64,000 bases of DNA from Girardinichthys multiradiatus. Lineage: Eukaryota; Chordata; Actinopteri; Cyprinodontiformes; Goodeidae. Below, one piece after another: positions 33,610 through 46,115 of the stretch (position 1 is its first letter; the number at the start of each line of letters is the position of its first letter). The notes beneath the pieces were generated by a model. That model was not told where the DNA came from, did no database searches, and was given only the letters and a program-made list of their open reading frames with translations. The translations under genes were made by a program, and so were the position numbers. The DNA lies in the NCBI RefSeq assembly GCF_021462225.1, contig NC_061804.1, forward strand, positions 6,432,740 through 6,496,739. Reading direction: 5' to 3'.

Positions 33610-35186
33610 TGTGGGTCAAGAAACTCTCTAGTAATATGTCACCTACAAGATAGTAAACATCAAGATGTGCAAAAAGGATCTGCAGAACAAAACATTTAAG
33701 GCACTTGACAGGTAAAGCGATGAATAAAAAGAACAAGGATTTATCTATACAAATTAACAGATAAAGGAAATCATCAATCAAATCATTATTTGTGTTTAGC
33801 AGCTGCTTAAACATGCTTGTGCTTTTAAATAATTATGAAAACAAAAACATAATCTAAATAGTTTGAAAAGTAAGAGGTCAAATGAAAGTACATTAGTTCA
33901 TGAATGAAAGCCTATAGCAGCAGCAGCCATCTGGCTACCATTAGACTCTGCAGGCTGTTTCCTTGATACGAACAATGACTCAGCTGGATGCAGGCAAGCA
34001 GAGGTAAGCAGGACCTCCAGGCAAGGTCACCTGTGGATCCAGATGAGCTGGTCCAACTCTTCAGCTCAAACACTCCCACAAACATAGGAGCCCACAGATG
34101 GCTTAATGGAACCCTGAGGCTCCTGTTGATCCAGCTCCGGATTATTCTTATCATTCCAAAAAGGTGATGATATTGATTTTTCCAGGGTTTGGCTTGGAGT
34201 GTTTATGTGTTTGACTGATGTCTATCTCAACATGCAGCATTTCACCTGTCAGTCAGCTCCAGGCGGCAGAGCTAACCCTTAGAGTAAAATCCAAAACAGC
34301 CCAAAGATGAAATATTTCTTATTTATTTAATTGCACGTCTGTAAGACTTCATCTGAATTACCCTTAACTGCATGCACAATCACATCAGTGAAGGTGTTAT
34401 GGAATAGGTCAGTTTACAACACATCATTGAGCATCTGTAGGCTAATTATACATTTAGGCTCAAATTAGATGGAAGGTGGTCTAAAAATAAAGGTTTCTTA
34501 CTTGTCTAATTAGATTTCAGATCATTAATTGATGTCTAAATGCAGTTAAAAAAATCTCAAAGCCAGGAATCAAGCCTGTCAGTTCAAGCTTGAGATAATA
34601 TCTTTGCGAGCGAACGAGCAACACAGATGATGTGGTAAGCCAGTTAGAAGTAGTGATTAGAAATTATGATTCTTCATATTTATCATTTCCTGGATAAGGG
34701 AAGTTTCTATAGCAATGTTCAGAAACAAGATGATTCATACATTTTCAGCTGAGATCCTTGAGACATCAACTTGTCACCACTGAGAAATGTGTGCTTTCAT
34801 CTATTTTAGTTAACTCTATTGTATTGACACAATTTGAATCAATTAGCAGTCGTTTTGGAGGGTGAAGTTGAAAAGTATGAGTCATACTGAACAATTGCAT
34901 TTTTTTTGGTTACATATGAGAATTCAGCACTGTTCCATGTGACATCCAGGATGCATCTTGTTAGTGGGCAGCCTGAAGGGCTGGATGTTCCCTTTACACT
35001 TTATATAAAATAATGTGTTAATCTGATACTGCAAATCAAAAATCCACTACTTTCTAATGTGTTAGCCTTTGACTAAGCACAACTTTATTTTTATAACTCT
35101 CTGATATGACCACAATATTAAAATTGAGAAGTTAAAAACAAGCCTTAGCCCAATTTACTGATGATTTTTTTTTCCAAACCTCAATT
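33610..35186. other. No gene seen
   Basis: AT-rich DNA. No coding or transposon motif recognised. The right edge is the target site of the RTE-like LINE fragment at 35199. Confidence 0.4.
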
Positions 35187-35198
35187 GATTATATATCT

Positions 35199-35855
35199 CG
35201 TACTCGTCGTCTTCCGCTTTATCCGGGACCGGGTCGCGGGGGCAGCAGACTAAGCAGAGACACCCAGATGTCCCTCTCCCCAGACACCTCTTCCAGCTCC
35301 TCCGGGGGGAGCCCAAGGCGTTCCCAGGCCAGCCGAGAGACATAGTCCCTCCAGCGTGTCCTGGGCCGTCCCCTAGGCCTCCTCCCGGTGGGACGTGCCT
35401 GGAAAAACCTCCTGAGGAAGGCGTCCAGGAGGCATCCGGTATAGATGCCAGAGCCACCTCAACTGGCTCCTCTCGATGTGGAGGAGAAGCAGCTCTACTC
35501 CGAGCCCCACCCGGATGGCCGAGCTCCTCACCCTATCTCTAAGGGAGTGCCCGGCCACCTTACGGAGGAAGCTCATTTCAGCCGCTTGTATCCGGGATGT
35601 TGTTCTTTGACTTGGAGGAGCTAATCTTCATCCCAGCCGTTTCACACTCAGCTGCGAACTGCCCCGGCGCATGCTGTAGGCCTTGGCTAGATGGGGCCAG
35701 CAGGACCACGTTATCTGCAAAAGGAGGAGACGAAATCCACTGGTCCCCAAACCAGACCCTCTCTGGCCCTTAGCTGTGTCCAGAAATCCTGTCCATAAAA
35801 GTTATGAACAGGACCGGTGACAAAGGGCAGCCCTGAAGGAGTCCAACATGCACCT
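35199..35855 (-). mobile_element. RTE-like LINE fragment with 12-bp target duplication
   Basis: Minus-strand fragment of the LINE family also found at 52009-56600 and 56890-58976. The 3' end is at the low coordinate (plus strand cgtactcgtcgtcttccgct). The exact 12-bp duplication gattatatatct flanks it at 35187-35198 and 35856-35867, so both ends are certain. It keeps the C-terminal region (MSFLRKVAGHSLRDRVRSSA, LLLHIERSQLRW, MPPGRLPQEVF) and part of the RT, but an internal deletion near 35605 joins the two. The catalytic box reads FADN, not FADD (complement of gttatctgcaaaa near 35709). Confidence 0.88.
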
Positions 35856-35867
35856 GATTATATATCT

Positions 35868-36527
35868 TTCAATATATATTTCATTTTGTTCTAATTGTAT
35901 ATAAATCTGTTCATTTCATTTCAATAGTAGTTTATAAATCTCCCAATATCTAAGTCTCAATGCAGAATGTGATGGCTGTGGATATGAAGGATCTCTTCTA
36001 GTTATCTTTAACACAGGAGGTCTGACAAAGCCTCTGATTGAAAACACTTTGTTTTTTATTTGTTGTCTTGTTAGAAGGATCCTCATTATTGTCTATTATG
36101 TTATTCATTTGACTAAAAATCCTTCTTTGCACAATCATCTCCGGAGCCTCCAGAACAGTCCCCAGAGGCAGCCTTCTTTATCAGCTTATTCATCTTTTTA
36201 GTCTCCCCGGAAGACATCAGAAGAGATTGCTCCCTCCAAAACAGACAAGATCAGCAGCGTCTTATTGCAAAAACTCAAGAACCTAAGTTCGCCTAAGAAG
36301 TAGAGTCTGCTCTGTCCCTTCTTGTAGATGGCTTCACTGCTGCATCTCAAGTCCAGTCTATTGTCCAGGTGAACACCAAGGTATTTATGCTCCTCCATCA
36401 CCTCCACTTCTTCTCCGATGATGGAAATAATGTTTGACTTATTCTTGTTTCTGTCATATCTGCCTGGGCTGTGTCCAAGTATATCTTTGTGTGTGTGTAT
36501 ATGTGCATCTGTCTTGTGCTTCCTCAT
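35868..36527 (-). mobile_element. Rex1-like (CR1-group) LINE fragment
   Basis: Read on the minus strand, 36527-36198 encodes EEHKYLGVHLDNRLDL, then YKKGQSRLYFLGELR, the segment just after the RT catalytic centre in Rex1-like fish LINEs. The region below it, down to about 35900, matches the 3' end at 7905-8225 (for example ccttctttgcacaatcatct). Codons between the two are deleted and frames are broken. The RTE-like fragment inserted next to its 3' end. Confidence 0.7.
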
Positions 36528-36529
36528 AC

Positions 36530-38215
36530 AGGAGAGGCAGGGAGGATAATGAGCTCTGGCTGCAGCTCATCTGAGCTCATCAAGGCAGCTTTAAAGGAGT
36601 GGCAGAGGAGATGGAGGATCACCAGTTCTTTCTGTGCACACAAGTGGTAAACTGTTTCATGCCATTTCCCTAAGTTATCACTATGTGTGACGTTTTCCTA
36701 GCTCCCCTTGTTCCTCCTTCCAGATCCTTTAACGCTGCGCCTAGCTGAAGCAGTTAGCTATCATTCTCATCCTTGAACAATGTGTAAATTTAATAATCAA
36801 TGAACGTTCTGAATCTTAATGGTAGGGAATTGTTTCTCTTTTTTAAATGTTTCTGCACCTGATTTTCTTGGAGATGCACCTAAAAACCTAGTAGAGGAAA
36901 AACAAAAACAGGGAGAAGTTTAAAAAGTAGTACTACATCAACAGCATTATTTCTACTTTAGCTTTTATTTATCAGGTAATGTGTTTTATACAATGGTTCA
37001 TTTTTACCTATTCATCTCACCCAAGGACATTTTACTGACGTGAGATTTAGTTTTTGTTGATAATTACATATAAGGTGAAAGACTATGTAACTATACAAGT
37101 AATGAAAAACCGGCAAACAGTTAATGCAACGCAATTTGCCGGGAAAAACAGGAGAAAGCACAATAATTACCAAAATATTCTTCAACAGACAACAACTGAA
37201 AATAATGAGGTTAACTCTGACCACATTATTGTTCCACTTTCATTATTTATTCTGCAATTCACCAGCGTGCCGTTACAGGTCTAAATACATGTAAAACCCA
37301 GTCCCACATTAAACATGAGGAGAAAGCTGATACATTCCAAAGTTTTTGTCAGGTTTAAACAACCTAAAATACTTATAACATCAAAAAAAAGAGAAAGACA
37401 AAGAATTTGTTATTTCACTCGCAGCGAGGAGAACGGACAGAGATGTGCTTCAGTTACAAATCTCCTACCGCTCTGAAAATCATCTGTCCGCACCTCTCTT
37501 TTTATTATCTTTCGGGGGTCCCTAGTTACAAAGGACGTTACTCTCTAAGGATGGGAAAAACAGCTGCATCGTAAACAAGTCATAAACAGCATTATCTTTT
37601 AACAACACACTTCCACAGTCTCCTCCAATCCTAAGATCAGTGTGTTGTCCATTCAGCACAATCAGCCTTCATCTTTTATGACCTCCTCAACTGCGGACTG
37701 CTTCCTCCTCAGCTCCACTTTTGATCTTTGCCTGCAGACAGACTCATCACATCCTTTACTCACACAAACATCATGAAAGGTTATAAAATCAAATAGTCAA
37801 GTTAAAGAATAGGAGAAATATATAAGATAAATCTATATTCAATTATTCCAACAGTTTTTATTTACAGTAATCGTTGATACCACATGTGCAGAACCGAGCA
37901 TTGTATTTTCAGGCTTTTTACTCATAAAAGCTGCTATGACTTTTTTTTTTTTAAAACAAACAGGAGCAAAAACAGCTGGCCAGGCTATATTACAGTAATG
38001 ACTCTTTTTGCCAATTGTTTGCTAAGGGAAATTAAAGATATTTTCCAAATTGCATTCAGTAAACCCAGATATGTAAATGCACTTTAGAAAAGGAGACATC
38101 CTTTTTCTCACCATTACATTGACCATTTTAGGTTAGTTAGGATTATCAAAATCACGTCTGTTGGCAACTGCCAGAATAGGCGAATTCTTTTAGATCTGTT
38201 TTTAAATCATCTTTA
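36530..38215. other. Unassigned; possible LTR-like block at 37390-37790
   Basis: Most of it is featureless AT-rich DNA. 37390-37790, read on the minus strand, has a GC-richer block. It begins near aggatgtgatgagtctgtct, contains gataataaaaagagaggtgc (TATA-like followed by a purine-rich start), and continues to gaaataaca. This resembles the U3-R arrangement of a retroviral LTR, but I find no TG...CA ends or target duplication. Confidence 0.3.
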
Positions 38216-38500
38216 AATTCTGAAGTTTATATACATTTAGATAATATTTTTTAGAAATGCCAATTAAACTATACAACTTGGGTGAAATGTTTTCGGTATC
38301 TTTCCACAAGCTTCTCACAATAGTTTGCTGGAGTTTTGGCCCATTCCTGCATCTGGAACTGGTGAAACTGAGACAGGCTTATAGGCCAGCTGGCAATCAA
38401 ACACCTTTTCGGGTCTGCCCAAAAATCTTCTATGGAACTGGAATTCATGTTTTTTTATCATGATGTCATCTAATTTGTGAAGTGCACCAGTCTTCAGCCC
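38216..38500 (-). mobile_element. Tc1 relic of the salmonid/Sleeping Beauty-like group
   Basis: The plus strand reads gaagtttatatacatttaga, then tttccacaagcttctcacaa, then gttttggcccattcctgcat, and, after an internal gap near 38455, gatgtcatctaatttgtgaa. These are stretches of the inverted repeat and the complementary coding strand of fish Tc1 elements, in the normal order. The middle is deleted and no right end is seen. Confidence 0.65.
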
Positions 38501-38976
38501 TCAAACGTCACAGTTCGATTCGGTTTTTAAGTTTCCTTCAAAATTCTCCAATAGTAACAATGGTGATTATAGCCAAACACATGAATTTTACTTTAATCAA
38601 AGCATAGCACATGTCTCCAAAAATTAGGTTTTAGGTCCTTGAGTTGATTTGCAACTAAAATTCCTGGAAAAAGGCAAAAGCTTGTCAACAGAGGGATGCG
38701 TGAAGTATTCTTGCATTTCCTGGTAGATGGTTGATGTTTTGACTGTGGACTTGAGAAACCCAGAGAACCAACACTGGGTTTCTAAAGTCCCTATTGCTTT
38801 GTATTTGTAACCCATGTATTGGTGTCATCTATGCGTAGTGGCTCACACCCTCAGTCTACTTCTTATTATTGTGAGGTAGTCAATTTTACCCCCATTGTGT
38901 AGAATAGTGCTTGTTAGATGAAGGTTTTGGACAAGAGTAGTAATTATATCAGGGCTATATGGTTTCAATATGTTTT

Positions 38977-38977
38977 C

Positions 38978-39008
<31 letters not shown>

Positions 39009-39017
39009 TAGATAGAT
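38977..39017. repeat. Tetranucleotide microsatellite
   Basis: About eight CAGA units followed by three to four GATA units. Confidence 0.95.
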
Positions 39018-39633
39018 GACAAAAGGTTTGTGTTTATTTCATGCAAGGGTGATTTATCTGTCAAAAAAAGGAAAAAGTTCGCCCACCTTCGGGAAGCGGT
39101 TGGAAATGACATTTATAGTGGTTTTGGTTAATAATGATCAGTTATTAATGAAATTTACTAATTTTAATTATTAAGGGCTTTGAGCCCATAATCACAACAC
39201 CAGAGGACATCTCTGATTTTTATTTGTATGTAATGATTTTTGGTTAAGAAGTAATTTTTTCTGCATTCTGATTATAATTTTTGATACATTTTAATTAATC
39301 AATAATCATAACCCTTACAACAATCTCTTATTTCCAATCAACTTTCTATGTGTGTGCTTGGATACAGCACTCTGGGACCCATCAGTTTATTTAGCAATGA
39401 CCTTTTGTGGCTTACACTGCGTGTGGAGAGTGTCAATGACTGTCTTTGGGACATCTGTCAGGTCGTCCCCATGACTGTGTAGGCCATAAAATGGGCATTG
39501 TAACATTTATACATTAAAAATATTTTTTTCTGAGACACTAAATGTTGGGTTTCTATTATCTGCAAGTCGTCAAAAATATTGAACTTATTGCACTTTTTTT
39601 TTAATGTAGCTGAATTAAAAGGGTAGTTACATA

Positions 39634-39745
39634 AACGCTGCTCAAAAAAAATAAAGGAACACTTTAAAAACACATCAGATGTCAATTGAAAATAAAAAAA
39701 ATCACGCTGGGTATTCATACCGATATGGAATGGGTAATGTGTTAG
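39634..39745 (+). mobile_element. Left terminus of a Tc1-like relic
   Basis: It starts acgctgctcaaaaaaaataa and continues with gaacactttaaaaacacatc, the recognisable end of a fish Tc1 family. It breaks off at gtaatgtgttag (39745). The sequence expected next in that family resumes at 49815, so I read it as the left part of an element split by the insertion 39746-49814. Confidence 0.7.
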
Positions 39746-40119
39746 TAGGCACCGGGGGGTGGATCAACGCGTTCCGACAGACAGTGTGAACAATCGCACA
39801 GGTAAGACAGAACCAGCTAACTATATGAAAAGAAATAAGCAACCCGGTAAGCTTGGTGTTAGCGCTAGATAAATACGCAAGCCTGTATGCTCGGCGTTTA
39901 ATATAACCGCAGTTTTTGAAGAGGCCTAATAATAAACAGGGGGTGTGTGTATGAATGCAAAATCACATGATTCACCCAGTGAGACAACCCGAAACCTTGC
40001 TGAGTCTGGCCGAATTTATTAGTTCTCCAAAACTCTGACAACCCAGGGTTCAGACCAGGAAGCAGGGTCATTGTTTAACACTCCTCTCTGCAGCTTCTGT
40101 ACTGCTACCCACCCATTAC
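39746..40119 (+). other. Retroviral leader-like stretch
   Basis: Between the Tc1 break and the L2 copy. It has a strong splice-donor match, cacag|gtaaga, at 39801/39802, which would suit the donor used for a spliced env message. No coding sequence and no clear primer-binding site seen. Confidence 0.35.
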
Positions 40120-42290
40120 CCTATTAAGACAGTGTCTCACCCACAGCCAAAATTGAATAGATTAAAACATAATCTAAAAGGAGGAAATCAGGAAAATCTT
40201 ATAAAAATAAACACAACTCAGATTAAAAAGAAAAATAAAACAATTAAATGTGGCTTACTGAACATAAGAGCTCTCTCTTCAAAGACTTTGCTAGTTATTG
40301 ACTTGATTTGTGACAATCAGATTAATTTATTTTGCCTCACAGAAACCTGGCTGCATCAAGACGATTATGTTAATATAAATGAGTCAACTACTAATTATTG
40401 AAATTTTCACATTCCTCGAAATACTGGTTGAGGAGGAGGAGTAGCAACCATCTTTCAGTCTGATTTATTGATTAGTCCCAGACCAATCAATAGCTACAAC
40501 TCTTTTGAATATTTAATCCTTAGTTTTCCTCATCCAAATTGCAAAGCACTAAAACCACTTCTGTTTGTTGTTTTGTACCGTCCACCAGGCCCTTACTCTC
40601 AATTTTAGATCAGTTTTCAGACCATTTTATCTGATTTAGTGTTAAATACAGATAAAGTTATTATAGTGGGGGATTTTAACATTCATGTTGACACTGAAAG
40701 TGATAGCCTAAATATAGCGTTTAATGCTATCTTAGACTCAATTGGCTTTGCACAAAACATTAACAAACCTACCCACCTTTGTCATCATTCTCTGGACCTT
40801 GTGCTGACATATGCCATTGAGTGTAAAGACATAACAATATTCTCTCATAACCCTGTCCTGTCTGAACATTTATTAATAACCTTTGAGTTTAATTTAACTG
40901 AGTACTCCACACCTGAAAGAAAATTTCATTATAGTAGATCATTATCAGACAATGCTGTAACAACCTTTAAAGAATCTGTTCCACTTTTGATTTCCTTATT
41001 ATCACAGAAAAGCACAGTGGAGGGCAACAATTTTGTTTCTTTCCCTTCACAAATTAATTCTCTTGTTCATAGTGTTACTTCATCATTGCGTGATGCATTA
41101 GACAATGCAGCCCCCTTGAAAAAGAAGGTAATTATTCATAGGAAGCAGGCTCCTTGGTTTAATTTAGATCTGCATACTTTAAAGCACAATGTAAGAAAAT
41201 TGGAGAGAAAATGGCACTCTACACACATAAAGGATTCCTACTGAATCTGGAAAAATAGCCTACTGTTGTATAAAAAGACACTTGCCAAGCCAGAACAGCT
41301 TATTTCTCATCATTAATAGAAGAGAACAAGAATAATCGCGTAGTTCTGGACCCTTTGTGGGGTGCCTTGAGACAACATTGTTGAAAATGAGCACTATATA
41401 AATAAATAAACTAAAACTATCTCTGTAGTTATGCTGCTATACGCTTAGGCTGCTGACCACTTTCACCCTCTTCGCTACATTCTCACACTACTCTCCAATT
41501 TTGCATTATTTGCTGTAATTTCAGTTTTTAACTTTATGTTCTCTCTCTTTTCTCTTCCTAGAAGCTACACCTGGCCTGATTCTGTGTCTACCTGTGATAC
41601 CTTTCTGGAGAGGGGCATCGTCCAAGCTTCTGCTGGCAACAACTTAATGCTCACCTTCTACAGATGATCCACTTGGCCCTGTCTTTCAGTATTTTACCCT
41701 TTCTCTCTCCTAGATATAGCAATTAACTGAGCTTTTACTGTAACTAATTATATGTGCTCTCTTTCAGACTCTATCCTTGAAAACTGGCTCAAAGTTGATC
41801 TGTTCTTTCTTTCTAGAAGAAACGAGCTACATCCATTAAGATTTACTTTTCCTTCCCATAGAAAGTACTCCTGGATCACTGCTTCTGTGTTTTTTGTGTC
41901 TGTCCTCTGTTCTCTCTAACCACCAGTCGTTTGTGGCAGATGGCCGCTCACACTGAGCCTGGTTCTGCTGGAGGTTTCTTCCTGTTAAGAGTTTTTCCTC
42001 TCCTGTTAAGAGTTTTTCCTCTCCGCTGTCGCTACATGCATGCTCAGTATGAGGGATTGCTGCAAAGTCAACGCCAGTGACTGTCCACTATCTCTACATG
42101 CTCATCCAGGAGGAGGGAATGTTGCAAGTCACTGACTCGATGCAATCTGCTGGGTTTCCTTAGATAGAAAAACGTTTTGTCCAATTTGTTCAATGGTTAG
42201 GATTAATTGGAATGTATGAACCTGACTTTTGTGAAGTGCCTTGAGACATGTGTTGTGAATTGGCACTATATAAATAAACTGAATTGAAAA
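40120..42290 (+). mobile_element. L2-clade LINE, copy 2, reverse transcriptase deleted
   Basis: The endonuclease region (40132-41336) matches copy 1 closely. At 41337 it breaks off. A 70-bp stretch follows that itself looks like a L2-type tail (ccttgagacaacattgttga, then agcactatataaataaa), and from about 41410 the L2 3' UTR follows to the tail ctatataaataaactgaatt at 42290. Thus the whole RT is absent. This copy preserves the uninterrupted sequence at the site where Tc1 entered copy 1. Confidence 0.85.
40132..41336 (+). pseudogene. L2 LINE endonuclease region, two frame breaks
   Basis: Segment 40132-40401 contains [14 protein letters not shown] and [13 protein letters not shown] with the catalytic Glu. 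After stops near 40400 and 40429, segment 40639-41244 contains VGDFNIHVD, LDLVLTY and SEHLLITFEF, which correspond to the later endonuclease blocks; the usual Asp-His end reads Glu-His here. It then runs through the linker KKKVIIHRKQAPWFN. There is no RT after it. The domain layout is that of the first half of an L2 polyprotein. Confidence 0.82.
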
Positions 42291-45165
42291 GAAAATAACT
42301 AATCAATCTCAAATCAGTTTGTCTTATGCGGATTGAGTGGAGAAAATAATATTTGAAAAAACTGATGGTTATATCTTCACGCTACTAAAGCCTTGCATTA
42401 TAGGAGACTCCTCAGTCACACTAAGAACCTAGAGGAATTCTGAAAGCTGTATGAACCAAAGTCCAACCTGGGTTGCTCTGTGGGCCATTGATAAGTGGAC
42501 CCTTAAATTAGACACTCTCTTGACCAGTTCTGTAGATTTGGACTGAGAAAACTGACTGTCCAAGCGTCCAACAACTTTAAATATCTCCAGGTTTGTTGGA
42601 GCAGAACTACAAAATATAAACATGAAGCCCTTCTTCAAACTACTGAGAGAGCAGCAAACTTCGATGAGTGTTAAAGATTAATCAGCTTTGTTGAGAATTC
42701 GAACGGTGATTCTTATTCTGAAGAATGGATTAAAGCGCTGCCCTGCAGAATCTAGGAACGGAGCCTAGGTGTGACGTTAGAATGTGTGGGAGCAAAGAAT
42801 CTGCCTGAGCGAAAAAGAGAAGTGAGGAACACTGAATGCCTGAAATGTAGCTGAAGGTTGAAAAAGGAATGGGAAAAAAATGGAGTGATGCATCTCACCT
42901 AGAGACAAGCTAGGCCGGGTGTTAGCGAGTTGAACGCCGGTGGGAGGGGCCGAGGAGCGGGCTGGGCGCCGGTAGAGCGGAGAAGAGGAAGCTGAAGTAG
43001 CCAAGTTGGAGGCCAACTCCAGAGATGTTGAGTGAGATGAATGGAGCGCTGCAGAGAATCCATGGACGATATGCATGAAGCAGAGAAGATTGAGGGATGA
43101 CTGGAGTAGAAGAAGACGTCTAAGCTTGAGGTGCTGGAGGATCGGTTTGAGAGACGAAGATCAGAGAAGAAGCTGCATGCAGAAAACAGGCAGGAATGTG
43201 CAGCGGGAGCCAGGGTGGAGGTCAACCTCGGCGACGTTTGGCAGGAGGATTTTAAGGCGCTTCCGGAGGAGGTGGAAGGTGGAAGGGCAGGATCATGCTG
43301 CAGCAGGAGCGCGGAGAGCTGAGTGAGGTGGGATAAATCCAGATCGGAGTCGGGAGACATGCAGCACGATCTGGACTGGGAGAATGGAAGCCAAAGCGGG
43401 AGCTATAAAGGAGGAAGGAGGGCGAAAATACGTCACAAACAATGCGAGGAGATGCTACATCGTCAGACTGAAGTTGAACATGACGTGACTGAACGTCAAA
43501 GTTCAGCTGCAGAACGGAGGGCTCCATGGATGAAGATCTTTTAAAGCGGAGCCTTGAAGGATGATTGGCCGGGGAGAAATGCAGACTTGACGCTGATTGG
43601 TGGAGCAGAGCCGCATGGAGGAGTAATTAGACGAAGCTGGAGGTGATGGTGAGTCTTCCATGTTGAATTTTTGTTTAAACTCTATAATATAAAGATCAGA
43701 GTGAATATGTGAAATAAACTGACTAATACAATGATGAAAGTTGACTGACTTATGAACCTCACTGACCTGACAATGATAACCTGACACTTCTCCAGACTGG
43801 ACGGACCCGACAGACAACGCCTTCAAGGTGGACCCCACAAAGACCACCTTATTGATCCTTGGTGAATAAAAAAAAAAATTAAGCATTTAAAACAGACCTA
43901 GTGGAAACAAAAAGAGTTATGAGGAAATAATCTGTTTTAAGAATATAAAAACAAAATTATTTTCAAAATTTCGCAATTGAAATTGCTCTGATAGAGAAGT
44001 AAGTAAGTATGTAAATATTTATTTGTATAGGACATTTCAGTGAAATGGCAATTCAAAGTGCTTCACATTATAAAAACACAAAATCCTAAAAACCATTAAG
44101 CGGATATTCATGACAGTCATGGGGGAAAAGTTGTCAGTGTGTGAATGTGTGTGAATGGGAATGACTGATTTCTTTATAGAGAGTCTTTGAGGGACCTTAA
44201 AAGTGCTAATAAAGGTCTGATATTCTGATGATCTTTGCCAAAACTTCTATCTTAATTTTTCCAAAATCATGTAAAGATAGTAATGTATTGAAATACTGAT
44301 AAACATATGAAAGCTCATAGACCTGTCTTCAATTTTTCACAATTCTTTAACAAACAGGGTAATCAAACTTTTATGTGGCCAAATGTCTGTCCATTTTGTC
44401 TGTCTGTTTTTGTGAAAAGAATATCTGTTTCATGTTATGTAAAAATTAGGATATTTGTGCACGATAATAATTAAAGACTACAACAGATGTTTGGACTTTT
44501 TCCAGTCAGGTTCAGAATGATCAAATTAGACTCAAATTTAACAAAAGATGAAATGTACCTTAACAGAATTACTGGACTGGACTGAAATGAAGAAAACTTG
44601 AGTTAACTGAAACAAACTTTAGTTACTTGAAATAAAGACAAAGTGTAATTAAAAGTGAAGAACTATAACTGACTAAAACTGTACATTGTGTTTATAAACT
44701 GGGTAAGACAAACTAAGATTATAAGATATAATATGCCCTTCATTTTTGTGTTCATCAATTTTATTAAGCCTTCTAAACTGATGAGGAGTGAGTTTTTTTT
44801 TTTCAGAACTAATGAAACCAAAACTAAACCAAGCATTATTAAAATAAAAGCAACTAACACAAATAGTGACCTCATTCTTAAACATAATGAGGACTTACTG
44901 CATTTAATAAATAATAAAAAACCAAGATTAGAATAGATGCATCTAAATAAAGCTAGAATAGAATAGATCACTCAGAGTTGTTATAATCTTGCTGATGAAT
45001 ACCACAAAAATTGTTATGGAACTAGATGATTAAAAGTGAGCAACCTTATCATGGCCAAACAGAATCATTTGTGGGGAAGATCCAATTTAACTTTATTTAA
45101 CCCTATCTATCATGACACCATACAGGTCTTATTAACATCTTGGATGGCACATGTTATGTATGGAA
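42291..45165. other. Unassigned, with a GC- and purine-rich island at 42880-43640
   Basis: No gene I can name. The island stands out from the AT-rich surroundings. A frame at 43131-43322 reads LEVLEDRFERRRSEKKLHAE, a charged helix-like segment, and the island ends near gatggtgagt, a splice-donor match at 43646-43655. By position it could be remains of retroviral gag or of a captured exon. 43640-45165 is AT-rich and featureless except for a short dispersed repeat at 44006. Confidence 0.35.
44006..44110. repeat. Short dispersed repeat
   Basis: It contains tatttatttgtataggacat, then ggcaattcaaagtgcttcac. This is a common fish interspersed repeat pattern; class not assigned. Confidence 0.5.
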
Positions 45166-46113
45166 ATAAATAAAAGGTATAATTGGTAGCACAATGGAAA
45201 AATGCAGAGTTATTACTGAAATTATTATATACTGTGCTGTTACCAGCTAAATTAGATGAGTGTAAATGTGAAGGGATTACTAGATGCCCCGAAGGAAAGC
45301 CTATATTACCTAAATCAATGTTCCACTGGACTGCAAATGTGAGCCATGTGCAGGAGCCATGTCTCAAGAGGGTGATGATTGGCCTAGTGAACAAACGATT
45401 CACTACATATGGATTTAATACTTACTCAAAACAATTTTTTTGCACCTTGTTTGATATGTCTGAAACATAACCCCCAAGGGAGTCTTTCCTTGCAAAGGAC
45501 CAGATGCTATAACAGTGGCAAAGGGGGCTATGTACATTTGGAATTCCAAGAAGGATTTATAGTGATAATGGAACATATTTTGTTAACAATATCATACAAG
45601 AACTTGGTAAATGTTTTAAGATTGACCTAAAAACACATGGTAGCTACCACCCCCAGAATGCAGGGTTGCTAGAAAGAACAAATGGGACAGTTAAAAGTAA
45701 GTTTAGAAAGACAATGGAAGAAACAAAAAGAAATTGATTTGAATATTTAGACATAGTAAAACTAAATATGAGGATAACCCCATCAGCTCAGGGTGGATTA
45801 ACACCTTTTGAAATAATACATGACAGACCTTATTATATCCCTGATCTACAAAAGACCTAAAAGATCCACAACAAGATGCAACGTTAGCAGATTACATGAG
45901 GAAGACAGTACAGTCAAGCCACATACAAAATGTTAATAATCTGCCAAATGATGTTTCTGAAGCCCTACAGGTTCCTGGTGATGTGAAAGAAGGTGATTGG
46001 GTGCTGATTAAGACCATTAAGAAGAAAATGTGGTCTGATCCAAAGTGGGAAGGTCCATTCCAAGTATTATTGACAACTCCTACCACTGTGAAAATCCAAG
46101 AGAGGGCTACTTA
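45166..46113 (+). pseudogene. Retroviral integrase relic (endogenous retrovirus pol)
   Basis: The last part of a retroviral Pol, which would insert viral DNA into the host chromosome. Visible in order: an RNase H/integrase junction with the FTTYGF region of the N-terminal zinc-binding domain (about 45390), the core block SDNGTYFVN (second catalytic Asp, near 45557), YHPQNAGLLERTNGTVK (third catalytic residue, Glu), and a C-terminal WEGPFQVLLTTPTTV segment of the GPY/F type known from gamma/epsilon-like retroviruses. The stretch that should hold the first catalytic Asp is deleted between about 45480 and 45520. Stops (for example near 45736) and frameshifts add to the damage. A Tc1 element cuts it off at 46115. 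Confidence 0.8.
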
Positions 46114-46115
46114 TA
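46074..46115 (+). repeat. 42-bp flank, repeated inverted at 47658-47699
   Basis: The retroviral integrase stretch caactcctaccactgtg...cttata lies directly left of the Tc1 element. The same 42 bases recur in reverse orientation directly to its right. Confidence 0.93.

Noticed and set aside
38977..39017. Short regular repeats considered as a CRISPR-like array
   Set aside because: It is a plain tetranucleotide microsatellite without spacers, and the genome is eukaryotic.
42899..43527. Minus-strand serine-rich frames of 91 to 153 codons
   Set aside because: They mirror a purine-rich plus strand, which yields long serine/leucine-rich frames by composition alone.
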